Below the pieces are notes generated by a model, which saw only the letters and a list, made by a program, of their open reading frames with translations, did not search any database and was not told where the DNA came from. Positions 8,577 through 15,693 of a stretch of 64,000 bases of DNA are shown here, one piece after another (positions within the stretch are counted from its first letter, which is position 1; each line of letters opens with the position of its first letter). The DNA comes from Candidatus Binatia bacterium (lineage in GTDB: Bacteria > Desulfobacterota > Binatia > UBA9968 > JAJDTQ01). The DNA lies in assembly GCA_951813575.1 (NCBI GenBank), contig OX638375.1, positions 62,001-126,000 of the forward strand. The letters are read 5' to 3'. The position numbers were made by a program, and so were the translations under genes.

Positions 8577-9560
8577 TCAAATTCGAAACGTGCGGTGCGT
8601 GCTCGCGGCGAACAGCTCCTCGATGGGCATCCTGTCCGCGATCATGCCCTGCTCGTGCATGTAACGTACGAATGTTTCGAGGGTCTTGCGGTTGGATTCC
8701 AGGCCGTAGGGCCAGAAATCCTCGCCCATGGTCTCCACGGTCCGGTAGGCGTGCTCGGTCAGGAAGGGCAGCGTCACGGGCAGGGCGCTGGTCTGGGTAA
8801 GGTCGGCGACGGCCAGGTCCTTGGCTTCGGAAAAGGCCTTCATCAGGGTGGCGGCGACCCAGGGATGCTCGTCGAGAATCTCCCGCCGGATCGACACCGT
8901 GTGCATGATGGGGAAGATGCCGGTGCGGTTGAAGTAGTCCCGTTCCACCTTCCAGGGTTCCGGGAAGAGCCGGCGTACCGTGTCGCCGGCGGGGTCGAAG
9001 GTGGAGGGCGTCCGGGCCGTGATCAGCGCCTGGATCTCGCCGTCGGCCAGCATCTGGGCCAGGGAGCGGTCCGGCGGCGCGAAGCCGAGGCTGATGCCCG
9101 CCGGCTCCACCGGCTCGAAGGGGATTCTCCCGGGGTCTTCCAGCCCGCCCTGGATCCATTCGACGTCCTCGGCACGGACGCCGTAGTCGTCCGAGAGGAT
9201 TCCCCGCGCCCACACGGCCGCGGTCATCTGATACTCGGGAACGCCGATGTGCTTGCCCTTGAGGTCCTCTGGCGTTGCGATACCGGAACCGCCGTGAACG
9301 AAGATGCAGGACTGGCGGAAGAACCGCGACGGGAATACGGGAATCGCCACCAAGTCGTCGACCCCGCGACCCCGGCGCACCACGTAGCCCCCCAGGGAGG
9401 TCTCGGCCACGTCGAATTCGCGGTACTGCATCATGCGCCAGAAGGTCTCCTCCACCTTCAGCGTCAGGCAGTTGAGCTGGATGCCGTCGGGCCGCACGCG
9501 GCCGTCCCGCAGGGCCTCGGTCCGGTCATAGTGGCCGCACGCCAGAGTCAGGTTCAGCAT
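8577..9560 (-). CDS. 4,5-dihydroxyphthalate decarboxylase-like protein, paralogue
   Basis: A 327-residue protein that resembles 4,5-dihydroxyphthalate decarboxylase more closely than the 7374-8345 copy does: LACGHYDRTEALRDGRVRPDG at the start, FDVAETSLGGYVVRRGRG, IPVFPSRFFRQSCIFV, DLKGKHIGVPEYQMTAAVW and RTGIFPIMHTVSIRREIL. No signal peptide is present. The family converts 4,5-dihydroxyphthalate to protocatechuate, but many homologues in similar contexts act on unknown acids. It is transcribed toward its paralogue with 231 bp between them. A phthalate-dioxygenase-type Rieske protein lies 50 kb away (59963-61168), which is only weak support for a phthalate route. Confidence 0.75.
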   Translation of the reverse strand: MLNLTLACGHYDRTEALRDGRVRPDGIQLNCLTLKVEETFWRMMQYREFDVAETSLGGYVVRRGRGVDDLVAIPVFPSRFFRQSCIFVHGGSGIATPEDLKGKHIGVPEYQMTAAVWARGILSDDYGVRAEDVEWIQGGLEDPGRIPFEPVEPAGISLGFAPPDRSLAQMLADGEIQALITARTPSTFDPAGDTVRRLFPEPWKVERDYFNRTGIFPIMHTVSIRREILDEHPWVAATLMKAFSEAKDLAVADLTQTSALPVTLPFLTEHAYRTVETMGEDFWPYGLESNRKTLETFVRYMHEQGMIADRMPIEELFAASTHRTFRI

Positions 9561-9667
9561 GATGTCTCCAGGGGTCTGACCTCCCCGCGGAAGATGAATC
9601 AGTTGACAGGGTTCCGGCAGATTAGCTAATGCTGAAACAGTTTTCCACCTAGCCCTTGGGGGTTGCC

Positions 9668-10456
9668 ATGAGTGATGCGCCGATGCCGGTCAAGAGATGC
9701 CTGATCCGGACCATGTCCGATACCATCGAGACGGACATCCATCGGGTCCACGTCATCGCCAACGAAATTCTCCCGCGCTACCACAAGCCCAAGCTCTCCT
9801 TCGAGGAGTTGCGCAAGGTGGCGGACGGGCCGTTCGACTTCTTCCTGGCGCCGATCCTCTTCGCGGAGGACTACGCGCGCGACCCGAGCATCATCTACAA
9901 CGAGGGGGTCCGCCGCGAGATCCGCGGCCACGCTCTGGAGATCGCACGCCGGCACGGCTTCGACGTCAACCCGCCGGATTTCATCCCCGGCGTCGAGGAG
10001 TCCTTGAAGCAGGCCCGGGACGCCGGCCTGAGCAACATGGTGCTTACCACCAGCGGCCGCCGCTACAAGCACCGGGTCATGGAGGAGCACGGCATCAGCG
10101 AGTACTTCGAGGAGATCATCGACCGCGACGAGACCTACTTCCGCAAGGAGCAGGGCATCTACCACCTGTTCCGGAAGCTCAACCGGAATCTCGAGGTGAT
10201 TCTTCTGTCCGGAACCGCCACGTACCTGCGGGCGGGCAACAACCTGGAGTTCGCCCAGGTGGCCGGCAGCGACCTCTCCGTGTTCACCGTGGCCCTGGCC
10301 ACGGAGTACTCCTACAACGACGAGGAGACTCTGGTCGCGGCCAGGCCGAAGCTTCTCATCCGGAGCCTCGACGAGTTGTTCCCCAAGTTGCGTGAGGCGG
10401 GTGTGCTGTCCCCGGAAGGGGCCGCCGACCGCTCGGCTGCCTCTACCGCCGCATAG
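9668..10456 (+). CDS. HAD-like hydrolase with a degenerate first motif
   Basis: A 262-residue protein; I use the ATG at 9668 rather than the TTG at 9656. The region IPGVEESLKQARDAG, then MVLTTSGRRYKHRVMEEHGISEYFEEIIDRDET, matches the motif II and helical core of HAD-superfamily phosphatases, and AGNNLEFAQVAGSDLSVF resembles the motif IV region. The usual motif I (DxDGT) is replaced near residue 15 by TMSDTIETDIH, so the nucleophilic aspartate may be missing or displaced. It could be a non-catalytic or divergent HAD protein. It stands alone on the plus strand, and the DUF427 gene is convergent 21 bp downstream. Confidence 0.6.
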   Translation: MSDAPMPVKRCLIRTMSDTIETDIHRVHVIANEILPRYHKPKLSFEELRKVADGPFDFFLAPILFAEDYARDPSIIYNEGVRREIRGHALEIARRHGFDVNPPDFIPGVEESLKQARDAGLSNMVLTTSGRRYKHRVMEEHGISEYFEEIIDRDETYFRKEQGIYHLFRKLNRNLEVILLSGTATYLRAGNNLEFAQVAGSDLSVFTVALATEYSYNDEETLVAARPKLLIRSLDELFPKLREAGVLSPEGAADRSAASTAA

Positions 10457-10477
10457 GGCACGCCCGCTCTGCCGGCG

Positions 10478-11275
10478 TCAGCTCCGGGACCACTTGGTCT
10501 TCGGAATCTCCAACCGTTCGCCGTCCACGTGGATGGCGTCCACCCGCTCGTTGAAGAAGCACATCAGGTCCTTGATCCTGGGGCATTCGGGGATGGTTTC
10601 CTCGTAGCTCCAGACCGTGTCTTCGAAGGCCGTGCCGTCCACGTTGGCCGACCAATAGCGGGCCGTGCCCTTGTAGGGACAACGCGACCTGGTGTCGCTG
10701 GGTTGCAGCAGGTCCATGCGCACGTCTTCCCGCGGCAGGTAATAGCGGATCAGGTGGCCGGTCTCCAGCACCAGCCGGGGCTGCCGGGAATCCGCCACCA
10801 CCTCGCCGCCCACGGTTACCTGTACGTGGCGTGAGCTCTTGAGCACGTCCACCCGCTTGTACGGGTCCCGCGCGTGGACGAAGATCTCGTCTTCCTCCTC
10901 GTACCAGCCGTCCATCCGGTTCCAGTAGAAGGAGAGGTAACCGGCGATGTCGCGGGATTGCGCCAAGGGGTCGACGTAGCTCCAGGCGGCCGATTCGGCC
11001 GTCTCGCCCCCCGCGGCTACGTCCCAATAGGAGGCATCCCCTTTGACGGGGCAGTGGGTACGGTGGTCGTTGGGCGTCAGGAACTCCATGCGAACGTCTT
11101 CCGGCGGGAAATAGTAGACGGGGACGTGACCCGCTTCCCGCAGCAGCATGGCCCGTTTCGTGTCGACGAGGGTCTCGCCGCCGAACTTCACCCGCACGCG
11201 CCGGGGGCTCTCTTCGAAATCGAGCCAGTGCTCGGAGTGCTCGCCGTAGCTTCTGGGCTTGTGCACGGTTTCCAT
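10478..11275 (-). CDS. Tandem DUF427-domain protein
   Basis: A 265-residue protein whose ATG at 11275 has the ribosome site GGAGGAG; an upstream in-frame extension to 11452 has no support. Two DUF427 repeats are visible. The first has VRVKFGGETLVDTKRA, PPEDVRMEFLTPNDHRTHCPVKGDASYW and AAWSYVDPL; the second has VQVTVGGEVVADSRQP, PREDVRMDLLQPSDTRSRCPYKGTARYW and TVWSYEET. Each ends with the family's conserved Cys-Pro-x-Lys-Gly and Trp-Ser-Tyr. The family's biochemical role is unknown; it is widespread in aerobic bacteria as one or two repeats. The protein should be cytoplasmic. Confidence 0.85.
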   Translation of the reverse strand: METVHKPRSYGEHSEHWLDFEESPRRVRVKFGGETLVDTKRAMLLREAGHVPVYYFPPEDVRMEFLTPNDHRTHCPVKGDASYWDVAAGGETAESAAWSYVDPLAQSRDIAGYLSFYWNRMDGWYEEEDEIFVHARDPYKRVDVLKSSRHVQVTVGGEVVADSRQPRLVLETGHLIRYYLPREDVRMDLLQPSDTRSRCPYKGTARYWSANVDGTAFEDTVWSYEETIPECPRIKDLMCFFNERVDAIHVDGERLEIPKTKWSRS

Positions 11276-11451
11276 GGGGTCTCCTCCGTATCCGTTCCTC
11301 GTGTGAAGGGTCACGCACGTTGCGGGACATGCGGATTCTGCCCATGCAAGGCAGGAGGTGTCAAGACGGGACGGGTTCGCCACGGCCTGCTTGGCACGCG
11401 CCACCCTGCGTTGTAGAACATCCGGGAACAGTCCACGGGAGGAACGAACCA

Positions 11452-11919
11452 ATGAAGCACAAGCCCGGTGACAAGGCGCCGGAGTTCCGGCTGATGGACC
11501 AGCACGGCAATCCTCACAAGCTGTCGGGCTGCAAGGGGAAGTGGGTGCTGCTGTTCTTCTACCCCAAGGACGCCACCCCCGGCTGAACGATGGAGGCCCG
11601 TAGTATACGGGACCACATAGCCGAGTTCGATAAGGCCAAGGCCACGGTCTTGGGAGTCAGCATCGATTCGGTCAAGAGCCACGCCAGGTTCGCCGAGAAG
11701 CACCAGCTTCCGTTCACGTTGCTGGCGGACGAGGAAAAGGAGGTGGTGAGGCTGTACGATGTCTGGGGGCTCAAGAAGTTCATGGGGAGGGAATACGAGG
11801 GCACCTACCGGATGTCGTTTCTCATCGACCCCAAGGGCAAGATCGCCAAGATTTACGAGAAGGTGAAACCCGGACAGCACGCGCAAGAGGTGCTCGATGA
11901 CCTGGCGGAGCTGGTGTAG
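11452..11919 (+). CDS. bcp: Selenocysteine-containing peroxiredoxin, BCP/PrxQ type (in-frame TGA read as Sec)
   Basis: The ATG at 11452 has GGGAGG upstream. The frame reads MKHKPGDKAPEFRLMDQHG, then FFYPKDATPG, then TGA at 11584-11586, then TMEARSIRDHIAEF and on to a TAG at 11919. Known BCP/PrxQ proteins have the peroxidatic cysteine exactly here (YPKDxTPGCTxEA), so the TGA replaces it as residue 45 and reading through gives 155 residues, the normal family length. The resolving cysteine that often lies five residues later is Arg, suggesting a one-Sec enzyme. A SECIS-like hairpin starts nine bases after the TGA. Function: thioredoxin- or glutathione-linked reduction of peroxides in the cytoplasm. 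A nonsense pseudogene is the alternative, but the stop falls on the one codon where Sec is expected. Confidence 0.85.
11595..11614 (+). promoter_or_regulatory. Bacterial SECIS-like stem-loop for Sec insertion
   Basis: Directly after the in-frame TGA, CCCGT (11597-11601) pairs with ACGGG (11607-11611) around the loop AGTAT; GG at 11595-11596 can pair with CC at 11613-11614 with A11612 bulged. The loop begins 16 nt after the TGA and has G as its second base, which fits the published description of bacterial SECIS elements (short apical loop with an early G, 4-16 bp stem, loop 16-37 nt from the UGA). It would recruit the elongation factor SelB with Sec-tRNA. No folding program was run. Confidence 0.7.
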
Positions 11920-11990
11920 GGTTGCCCGGACGCCGGCCGGGCCGCTGAAAGGATCCGAGGCGGGGGTCGGCGCCCGGTCAGGATGAACAC

Positions 11991-12485
11991 GTGACCGGCA
12001 CGGCGGCAGGGAATGGGGACGAGGCATTCATGGCGCGGGCCCTGGCCGAGGCCCGGGCCGCGAACCGCGAGGCGGAGGTGCCCGTCGGGGCGGTGGTGGT
12101 GTCCGGCGGCTCGGTCGTCGGCCGGGGACACAACCTGCGCGAGGCCCTGGGAGACCCGACGAGTCACGCCGAGATCCTGGCCATCAGGGAGGCGGCCCGG
12201 AAACGCGCGTCATGGCGTCTGGACGACTGTACGCTGTACGTCACCCTCGAGCCCTGCGTCATGTGCGCGGGCGCCATCGTCCAGGCCCGCGTCAAGCGCC
12301 TCGTGTTCGGCTGCCCGGACCCCAAGGGCGGCGCGGTGAGGTCGCTCTACCAGGTTTGCGACGACCCGCGCCTCAACCACCGTGTGGCCGTCACCGAAGG
12401 TGTCCTGGGGGAGCGGTGCGCCGGCCTGCTCAAACAATTCTTCGCGGGCCTGCGGGGTTCCGATGCAGGCGGCGGGAGCGGATGA
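11991..12485 (+). CDS. tadA: tRNA-specific adenosine deaminase TadA or related nucleoside deaminase
   Basis: A 164-residue zinc deaminase. The zinc and catalytic residues are present as SHAEILAIREA (His-Ala-Glu) and LEPCVMCAGAIVQARVKRLVFG (Pro-Cys-x-x-Cys), the exact TadA pattern, and GAVVVSGGSVVGRGHN precedes them. TadA edits A34 to inosine in tRNA-Arg(ACG). The GTG at 11991 or the ATG at 12030 could be the start; the GTG keeps a usual length. The stop is 7 bp before the MmgE/PrpD gene. A guanine-deaminase-like role is less likely given the length and motifs. Confidence 0.85.
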   Translation: MTGTAAGNGDEAFMARALAEARAANREAEVPVGAVVVSGGSVVGRGHNLREALGDPTSHAEILAIREAARKRASWRLDDCTLYVTLEPCVMCAGAIVQARVKRLVFGCPDPKGGAVRSLYQVCDDPRLNHRVAVTEGVLGERCAGLLKQFFAGLRGSDAGGGSG

Positions 12486-12492
12486 GGTCGTC

Positions 12493-13857
12493 ATGGATGC
12501 CACCGCGAAATATCTGAGCGCCTACGCCGCTGCCCTGGACTACCGGGACCTCCCTTCCGATACCATTCACGAGACCCGCCGCCGGATCCTCGATTCGGTG
12601 GGTTGCGCGCTGGGGGCTTTCGCCGCCGAGCCGTGCCGCATCGCCCGGGAGCTGGCGCCCGCCGTCCACGGCGGGGCGGCGGCGCGAATCCTGGGGACCG
12701 GACAGACCACCTCCCCGGATATGGCGGCCTTCGCCAACACCGCGATGGTCCGCTACCTGGATTGCAACGACAGCTTCGTGTCGCCGGGCGGAGGACATCC
12801 CAGCGACATGCTGCCGGCGGTGCTGGCGGCGGCCGAGGCGGCCGGCGCGTCCGGCCGAGCGGTGATCGTCGCGCTGGTGCTGGCCTACGAGATCTACGGG
12901 CAGTTCGCCGAGCGTTTCGCCACCCGGGAGAAGGGCTGGGACCAGGGACTCTTCATCGGTCCGGCGAGCGCCTGCGCGGCGGGGAAGGTCCTGGGGCTGT
13001 CCGAGGACCGGCTCGCCCACGCCATGTCCATGACCGCCGTGTCGCAGGTGCCGTTGGGTCAGACCCGGGTAGGCGAGTTGTCCATGTGGAAGGGCTGCGC
13101 CACCGCCATGGCCGTCCGCAACGGAGTGTTCGCCGCGCTCCTCGCCGGTGGCGGTGTGGAAGGGCCGCCCGAACCGTTCGAAGGACGCTACGGCTTGTTC
13201 GACCAGGTGACCGGAGCCCTGCGGCTCGACGGGTTCGGTGACGCCGGGGCGGGCGTCCGGTTCAAGCTCAGCGACACCAGCATCAAGTACTTCCCGGTAC
13301 AGATTCACACCCAGGCCGGCGCGGCCATGGCTCTGGAGCTGAGGGATGAGTTCGACCTGGACGACCTGGAACGCATCCGTATCGCCACCTATGCCGTGGC
13401 CGTCCGGAACGCCGCCGGCGAGCCCGAGAAGTGGGATCCCAAGACCCGCGAAACCGCCGATCACAGCCTCCCGTACGTGGTTGCCGCTGCCCTGACCGAT
13501 GGCGCGCTGACCCCGGCCAGCTTCGACGAGAAACGCATCGGCGATCCGCTGCTCCGGCCGCTCATGCGCAAGGTCGAGGTCGGCGAGGACCCCGAGGCTA
13601 CCCGCAACTATCCCGCGCAGCAGCGGGCGCGGATGGAAATCGAGCTGCGTTCCGGACGCCGGCTGACACGGGCCGCCGACTACCCCAAGGGCCACAGCCG
13701 GAATCCGCTGTCCGACGGCGAGCTAGAGCAGAAGTTCCTGGGGCTCACGTCGGGCGTCCTGTCCCCGCCCCGGCAGAAGTTGCTGGCGGAGCGTCTGTGG
13801 CGATTCGACGAGCTTGAAAATCTCGATGGCTTGTTCGAAGCTGCCCGGGTCGAATAA
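12493..13857 (+). CDS. MmgE/PrpD-family protein
   Basis: A 454-residue protein starting MDATAKYLSAYAAALDYRDLP; the ATG at 12493 is preceded by GAGG, while an in-frame ATG at 12463 would overlap tadA. The family signature is clear: TRRRILDSVGCALGAFAAEP near residue 30, YLDCNDSFVSPGGGHPSDMLPAVLA near 90, and later AMSMTAVSQVPLGQTRVGELSMWKGCA. MmgE/PrpD enzymes include 2-methylcitrate dehydratase, cis-aconitate decarboxylase and cyclases of the iminodisuccinate epimerase type. This copy differs from the canonical PrpD at 33388-34830, so a distinct hydroxy-acid dehydratase or decarboxylase role is likely. Confidence 0.85.
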   Translation: MDATAKYLSAYAAALDYRDLPSDTIHETRRRILDSVGCALGAFAAEPCRIARELAPAVHGGAAARILGTGQTTSPDMAAFANTAMVRYLDCNDSFVSPGGGHPSDMLPAVLAAAEAAGASGRAVIVALVLAYEIYGQFAERFATREKGWDQGLFIGPASACAAGKVLGLSEDRLAHAMSMTAVSQVPLGQTRVGELSMWKGCATAMAVRNGVFAALLAGGGVEGPPEPFEGRYGLFDQVTGALRLDGFGDAGAGVRFKLSDTSIKYFPVQIHTQAGAAMALELRDEFDLDDLERIRIATYAVAVRNAAGEPEKWDPKTRETADHSLPYVVAAALTDGALTPASFDEKRIGDPLLRPLMRKVEVGEDPEATRNYPAQQRARMEIELRSGRRLTRAADYPKGHSRNPLSDGELEQKFLGLTSGVLSPPRQKLLAERLWRFDELENLDGLFEAARVE

Positions 13858-13900
13858 CGGCCTCTCCACCGAGAGCGTCCATTCAAGAGGAGGTTTCATC

Positions 13901-14278
13901 ATGTCCAAGCTGACCCAGTTTCGTTCGTGGAACTTCAATGCCGAGGACCTGGACAAGACCGTGAGCTTCTACCAGGAGATCCTCGGGGCAACCGTTCGCA
14001 AAAAGCACGTGGTCGCCGGCGTCGACGTGGTCCGCCTCAATCTCGGCGGCGCCGTCCTCGGCGTCTTCGACGCCTCGAAGGACCGCCATCCGCGGGTGCC
14101 TCACCACACCTTCGAGATCGACGGACCACCGGCCGAGCCCGAGGACTTCGTCAAGGAAATCGAGGCCAAGGGCGCCAAGGTGAGCGAGATCCGGCGCCAT
14201 GGCGAGGGCAAGGGATATTCTGTCTACGTCATCGACCCGAGCGGGAACCGGCTGGAGTTGTCCACGTCGTCGGGGTAG
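13901..14278 (+). CDS. Glyoxalase/VOC-superfamily protein
   Basis: A 125-residue protein whose ATG at 13901 is preceded by AGAGGAGG. It has the vicinal-oxygen-chelate fold pattern: WNFNAEDLDKTVSFYQEILGATVRKK at the start, HHTFEID in the middle and YSVYVIDPSGNRLELS at the end, where Glu and the middle His are likely metal ligands. VOC members include glyoxalase I, fosfomycin-resistance enzymes and extradiol dioxygenases; at this size a small isomerase or lyase is most likely. It follows the MmgE/PrpD gene by 43 bp on the same strand. Confidence 0.85.
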   Translation: MSKLTQFRSWNFNAEDLDKTVSFYQEILGATVRKKHVVAGVDVVRLNLGGAVLGVFDASKDRHPRVPHHTFEIDGPPAEPEDFVKEIEAKGAKVSEIRRHGEGKGYSVYVIDPSGNRLELSTSSG

Positions 14279-14314
14279 CGTCTCCGCCCCACAGGAAAAC
14301 GCCCCTATTTCTCC

Positions 14315-14343
14315 TTGACTTGATGGTAGGGTGTCCATAGTCT
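14315..14343 (+). promoter_or_regulatory. Candidate sigma-70 promoter for the copper oxidoreductase gene
   Basis: TTGACT at 14315-14320 (five of six matches to the -35 consensus) is followed after 17 bp by TAGTCT at 14338-14343 (three of six matches to the -10). The start codon of the copper protein lies 75 bp further on. The -10 is weak, so this is a suggestion only. Confidence 0.3.
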
Positions 14344-14417
14344 CGCCAGAGAATTGGCCTGAGACGACCGTGAAAGTTGGTGTGTTGGTTGGGGCCCAAG
14401 CGCGAAAGGAGTCAGAC

Positions 14418-15452
14418 ATGCGGTACCGCGACGATGTAGGAAGCTTCCGTGCGCTCTTATCCGAGTGGGCCTTCCCTGCAGGGTTGGTGCTGGGGGTCTT
14501 TCTCGGGACCGCGCCGTCATCGATGGCCGCGTCGGTCGAGGCCAAGCTTGTCAGCGCTCCCAACGTACCGCCGCCCATCACCCGCACCGAGCCGGCCCAC
14601 GTGATGGTGAACCTGGTCATCGAGGAGAAGGTTGCCGACCTGTCCGACGGCATCCAGTACGACTTCTGGACCTACAACGGGAAGGTTCCCGGCCCGTTCA
14701 TCCGGGTGCGCCAGGGCGATACGATCGAGGTGCGGCTGGATAATTCCAAGGGCAAACACACGCACACGGTGGACCTCCACGCCGTTACGGGGCCCGGCGG
14801 CGGAGCCGCCGCGCTGATGGCGGATCCCGGCAAGACCTCCATAGGGGTGTTCAAGGCGCTCAACGCGGGCTTCTTCGTCTACCACTGTGCCGCCAATCCC
14901 GTTCCCGCCCACATCTCCAGCGGCCTGTACGGAGTCATTCTGGTGGAACCGGCCGGCGGCATGCCGAAGGTCGACCGCGAGTACTATGTGATGCAGAGCG
15001 AGTTCTACACCGAGAAGGAAATCGGCGAAGCGGGCTTGCAGAGCTATTCCTCGGAAAAGGGTGAAGCCGAGACCCCTGAATACATCGTCTTCAACGGTCA
15101 CGCGCAGTCACTCGTGAAGAACCCGCTCAAGGCCGACGTGGGCGAGACGGTGCGTCTCTACGTGGGCAACATCGGACCGAACAAGATCTCGTCGTTCCAC
15201 GTCATCGGCGAGATCTTCGACGCGGTGTATCGGGAAGGGTCCGTGAGCAATCCCGAGAACAACATCCAGACGACCCTCATTCCCAGCGGCTCCGCCTCCA
15301 TCGTGGAGTTCAAGGTGGACGTGCCGGGCGCCTACCTGCTTGTGGACCACGCCATCTTCCGCATCCTGCGGGGAGCCGCCGGCGTGCTCGCGGTGGGTGG
15401 AGCCGAGCAGCCTGACATCTATTCGGTCAAGCAGAAGGGGTCGGGCACATAG
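14418..15452 (+). CDS. AniA/NirK-like copper nitrite reductase homologue with Leu at the axial copper position
   Basis: A 344-residue exported two-cupredoxin protein; AAAGGAG precedes the ATG and a hydrophobic stretch near residues 18-38 is a signal peptide or anchor. Copper ligands follow Neisseria AniA closely: type 1 His116, Cys157, His165; type 2 His121, His156, His311; catalytic Asp119 and His261. The axial type 1 methionine of NirK/AniA (HIxxGM) is Leu170 here (HISSGLYG). The second half, SSFHVIGEIFDAVYREG and VEFKVDVPGAYLLVDHAIFR, is strongly AniA-like. The family reduces nitrite to NO in the periplasm; the leucine should raise the copper potential. A perfect terminator follows. No other denitrification gene is in the window. 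Confidence 0.82.
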   Translation: MRYRDDVGSFRALLSEWAFPAGLVLGVFLGTAPSSMAASVEAKLVSAPNVPPPITRTEPAHVMVNLVIEEKVADLSDGIQYDFWTYNGKVPGPFIRVRQGDTIEVRLDNSKGKHTHTVDLHAVTGPGGGAAALMADPGKTSIGVFKALNAGFFVYHCAANPVPAHISSGLYGVILVEPAGGMPKVDREYYVMQSEFYTEKEIGEAGLQSYSSEKGEAETPEYIVFNGHAQSLVKNPLKADVGETVRLYVGNIGPNKISSFHVIGEIFDAVYREGSVSNPENNIQTTLIPSGSASIVEFKVDVPGAYLLVDHAIFRILRGAAGVLAVGGAEQPDIYSVKQKGSGT

Positions 15453-15515
15453 AGCGGCTACTGGTCACGGCCTGACGCCGCCGTCGCGGCGGCGGGCAGC
15501 AGCGCTGTTTCGCCG

Positions 15516-15552
15516 AAAGGCGTCGGCGGTTTCGTACCGCCGACGCCTTTTT
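15516..15552 (+). terminator. Rho-independent terminator after the copper oxidoreductase gene
   Basis: A perfect 15-bp stem, AAAGGCGTCGGCGGT at 15516-15530 with ACCGCCGACGCCTTT at 15536-15550, encloses the loop TTCGT and ends in a short T run. It lies 63 bp after the stop codon. The A and T ends let it work in both directions. Confidence 0.9.
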
Positions 15553-15630
15553 CGACTCCGGCGGGCCCGGCGCAACGCTCATCCAGCGCGGAACATGTTC
15601 TCCACCGGCGCGAGGGCGCGGCCGTTGGGG

Positions 15631-15666
15631 GACGGGTTTGTACCTTGATCCGTCCAGGGTCTATAT
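15631..15666. repeat. Imperfect 36-nt direct repeat, left copy
   Basis: This copy matches 17293-17328 at 30 of 36 positions by direct comparison. Shared blocks include GACGGG, TTGT, GATCC and TCCAGGGTCT. The two copies flank the spermidine-synthase-like/membrane gene pair, with this one 28 bp before its first start codon. Confidence 0.7.
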
Positions 15667-15693
15667 CATTGGCGGCCGTTCAGGAATCCCGGC

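Noticed and set aside
11452-11586. Reading the peroxiredoxin as two genes or a nonsense pseudogene
   Set aside because: The stop is at the catalytic position, both flanks are conserved, and a SECIS-like hairpin follows directly; premature stops would not be expected at that codon by chance.
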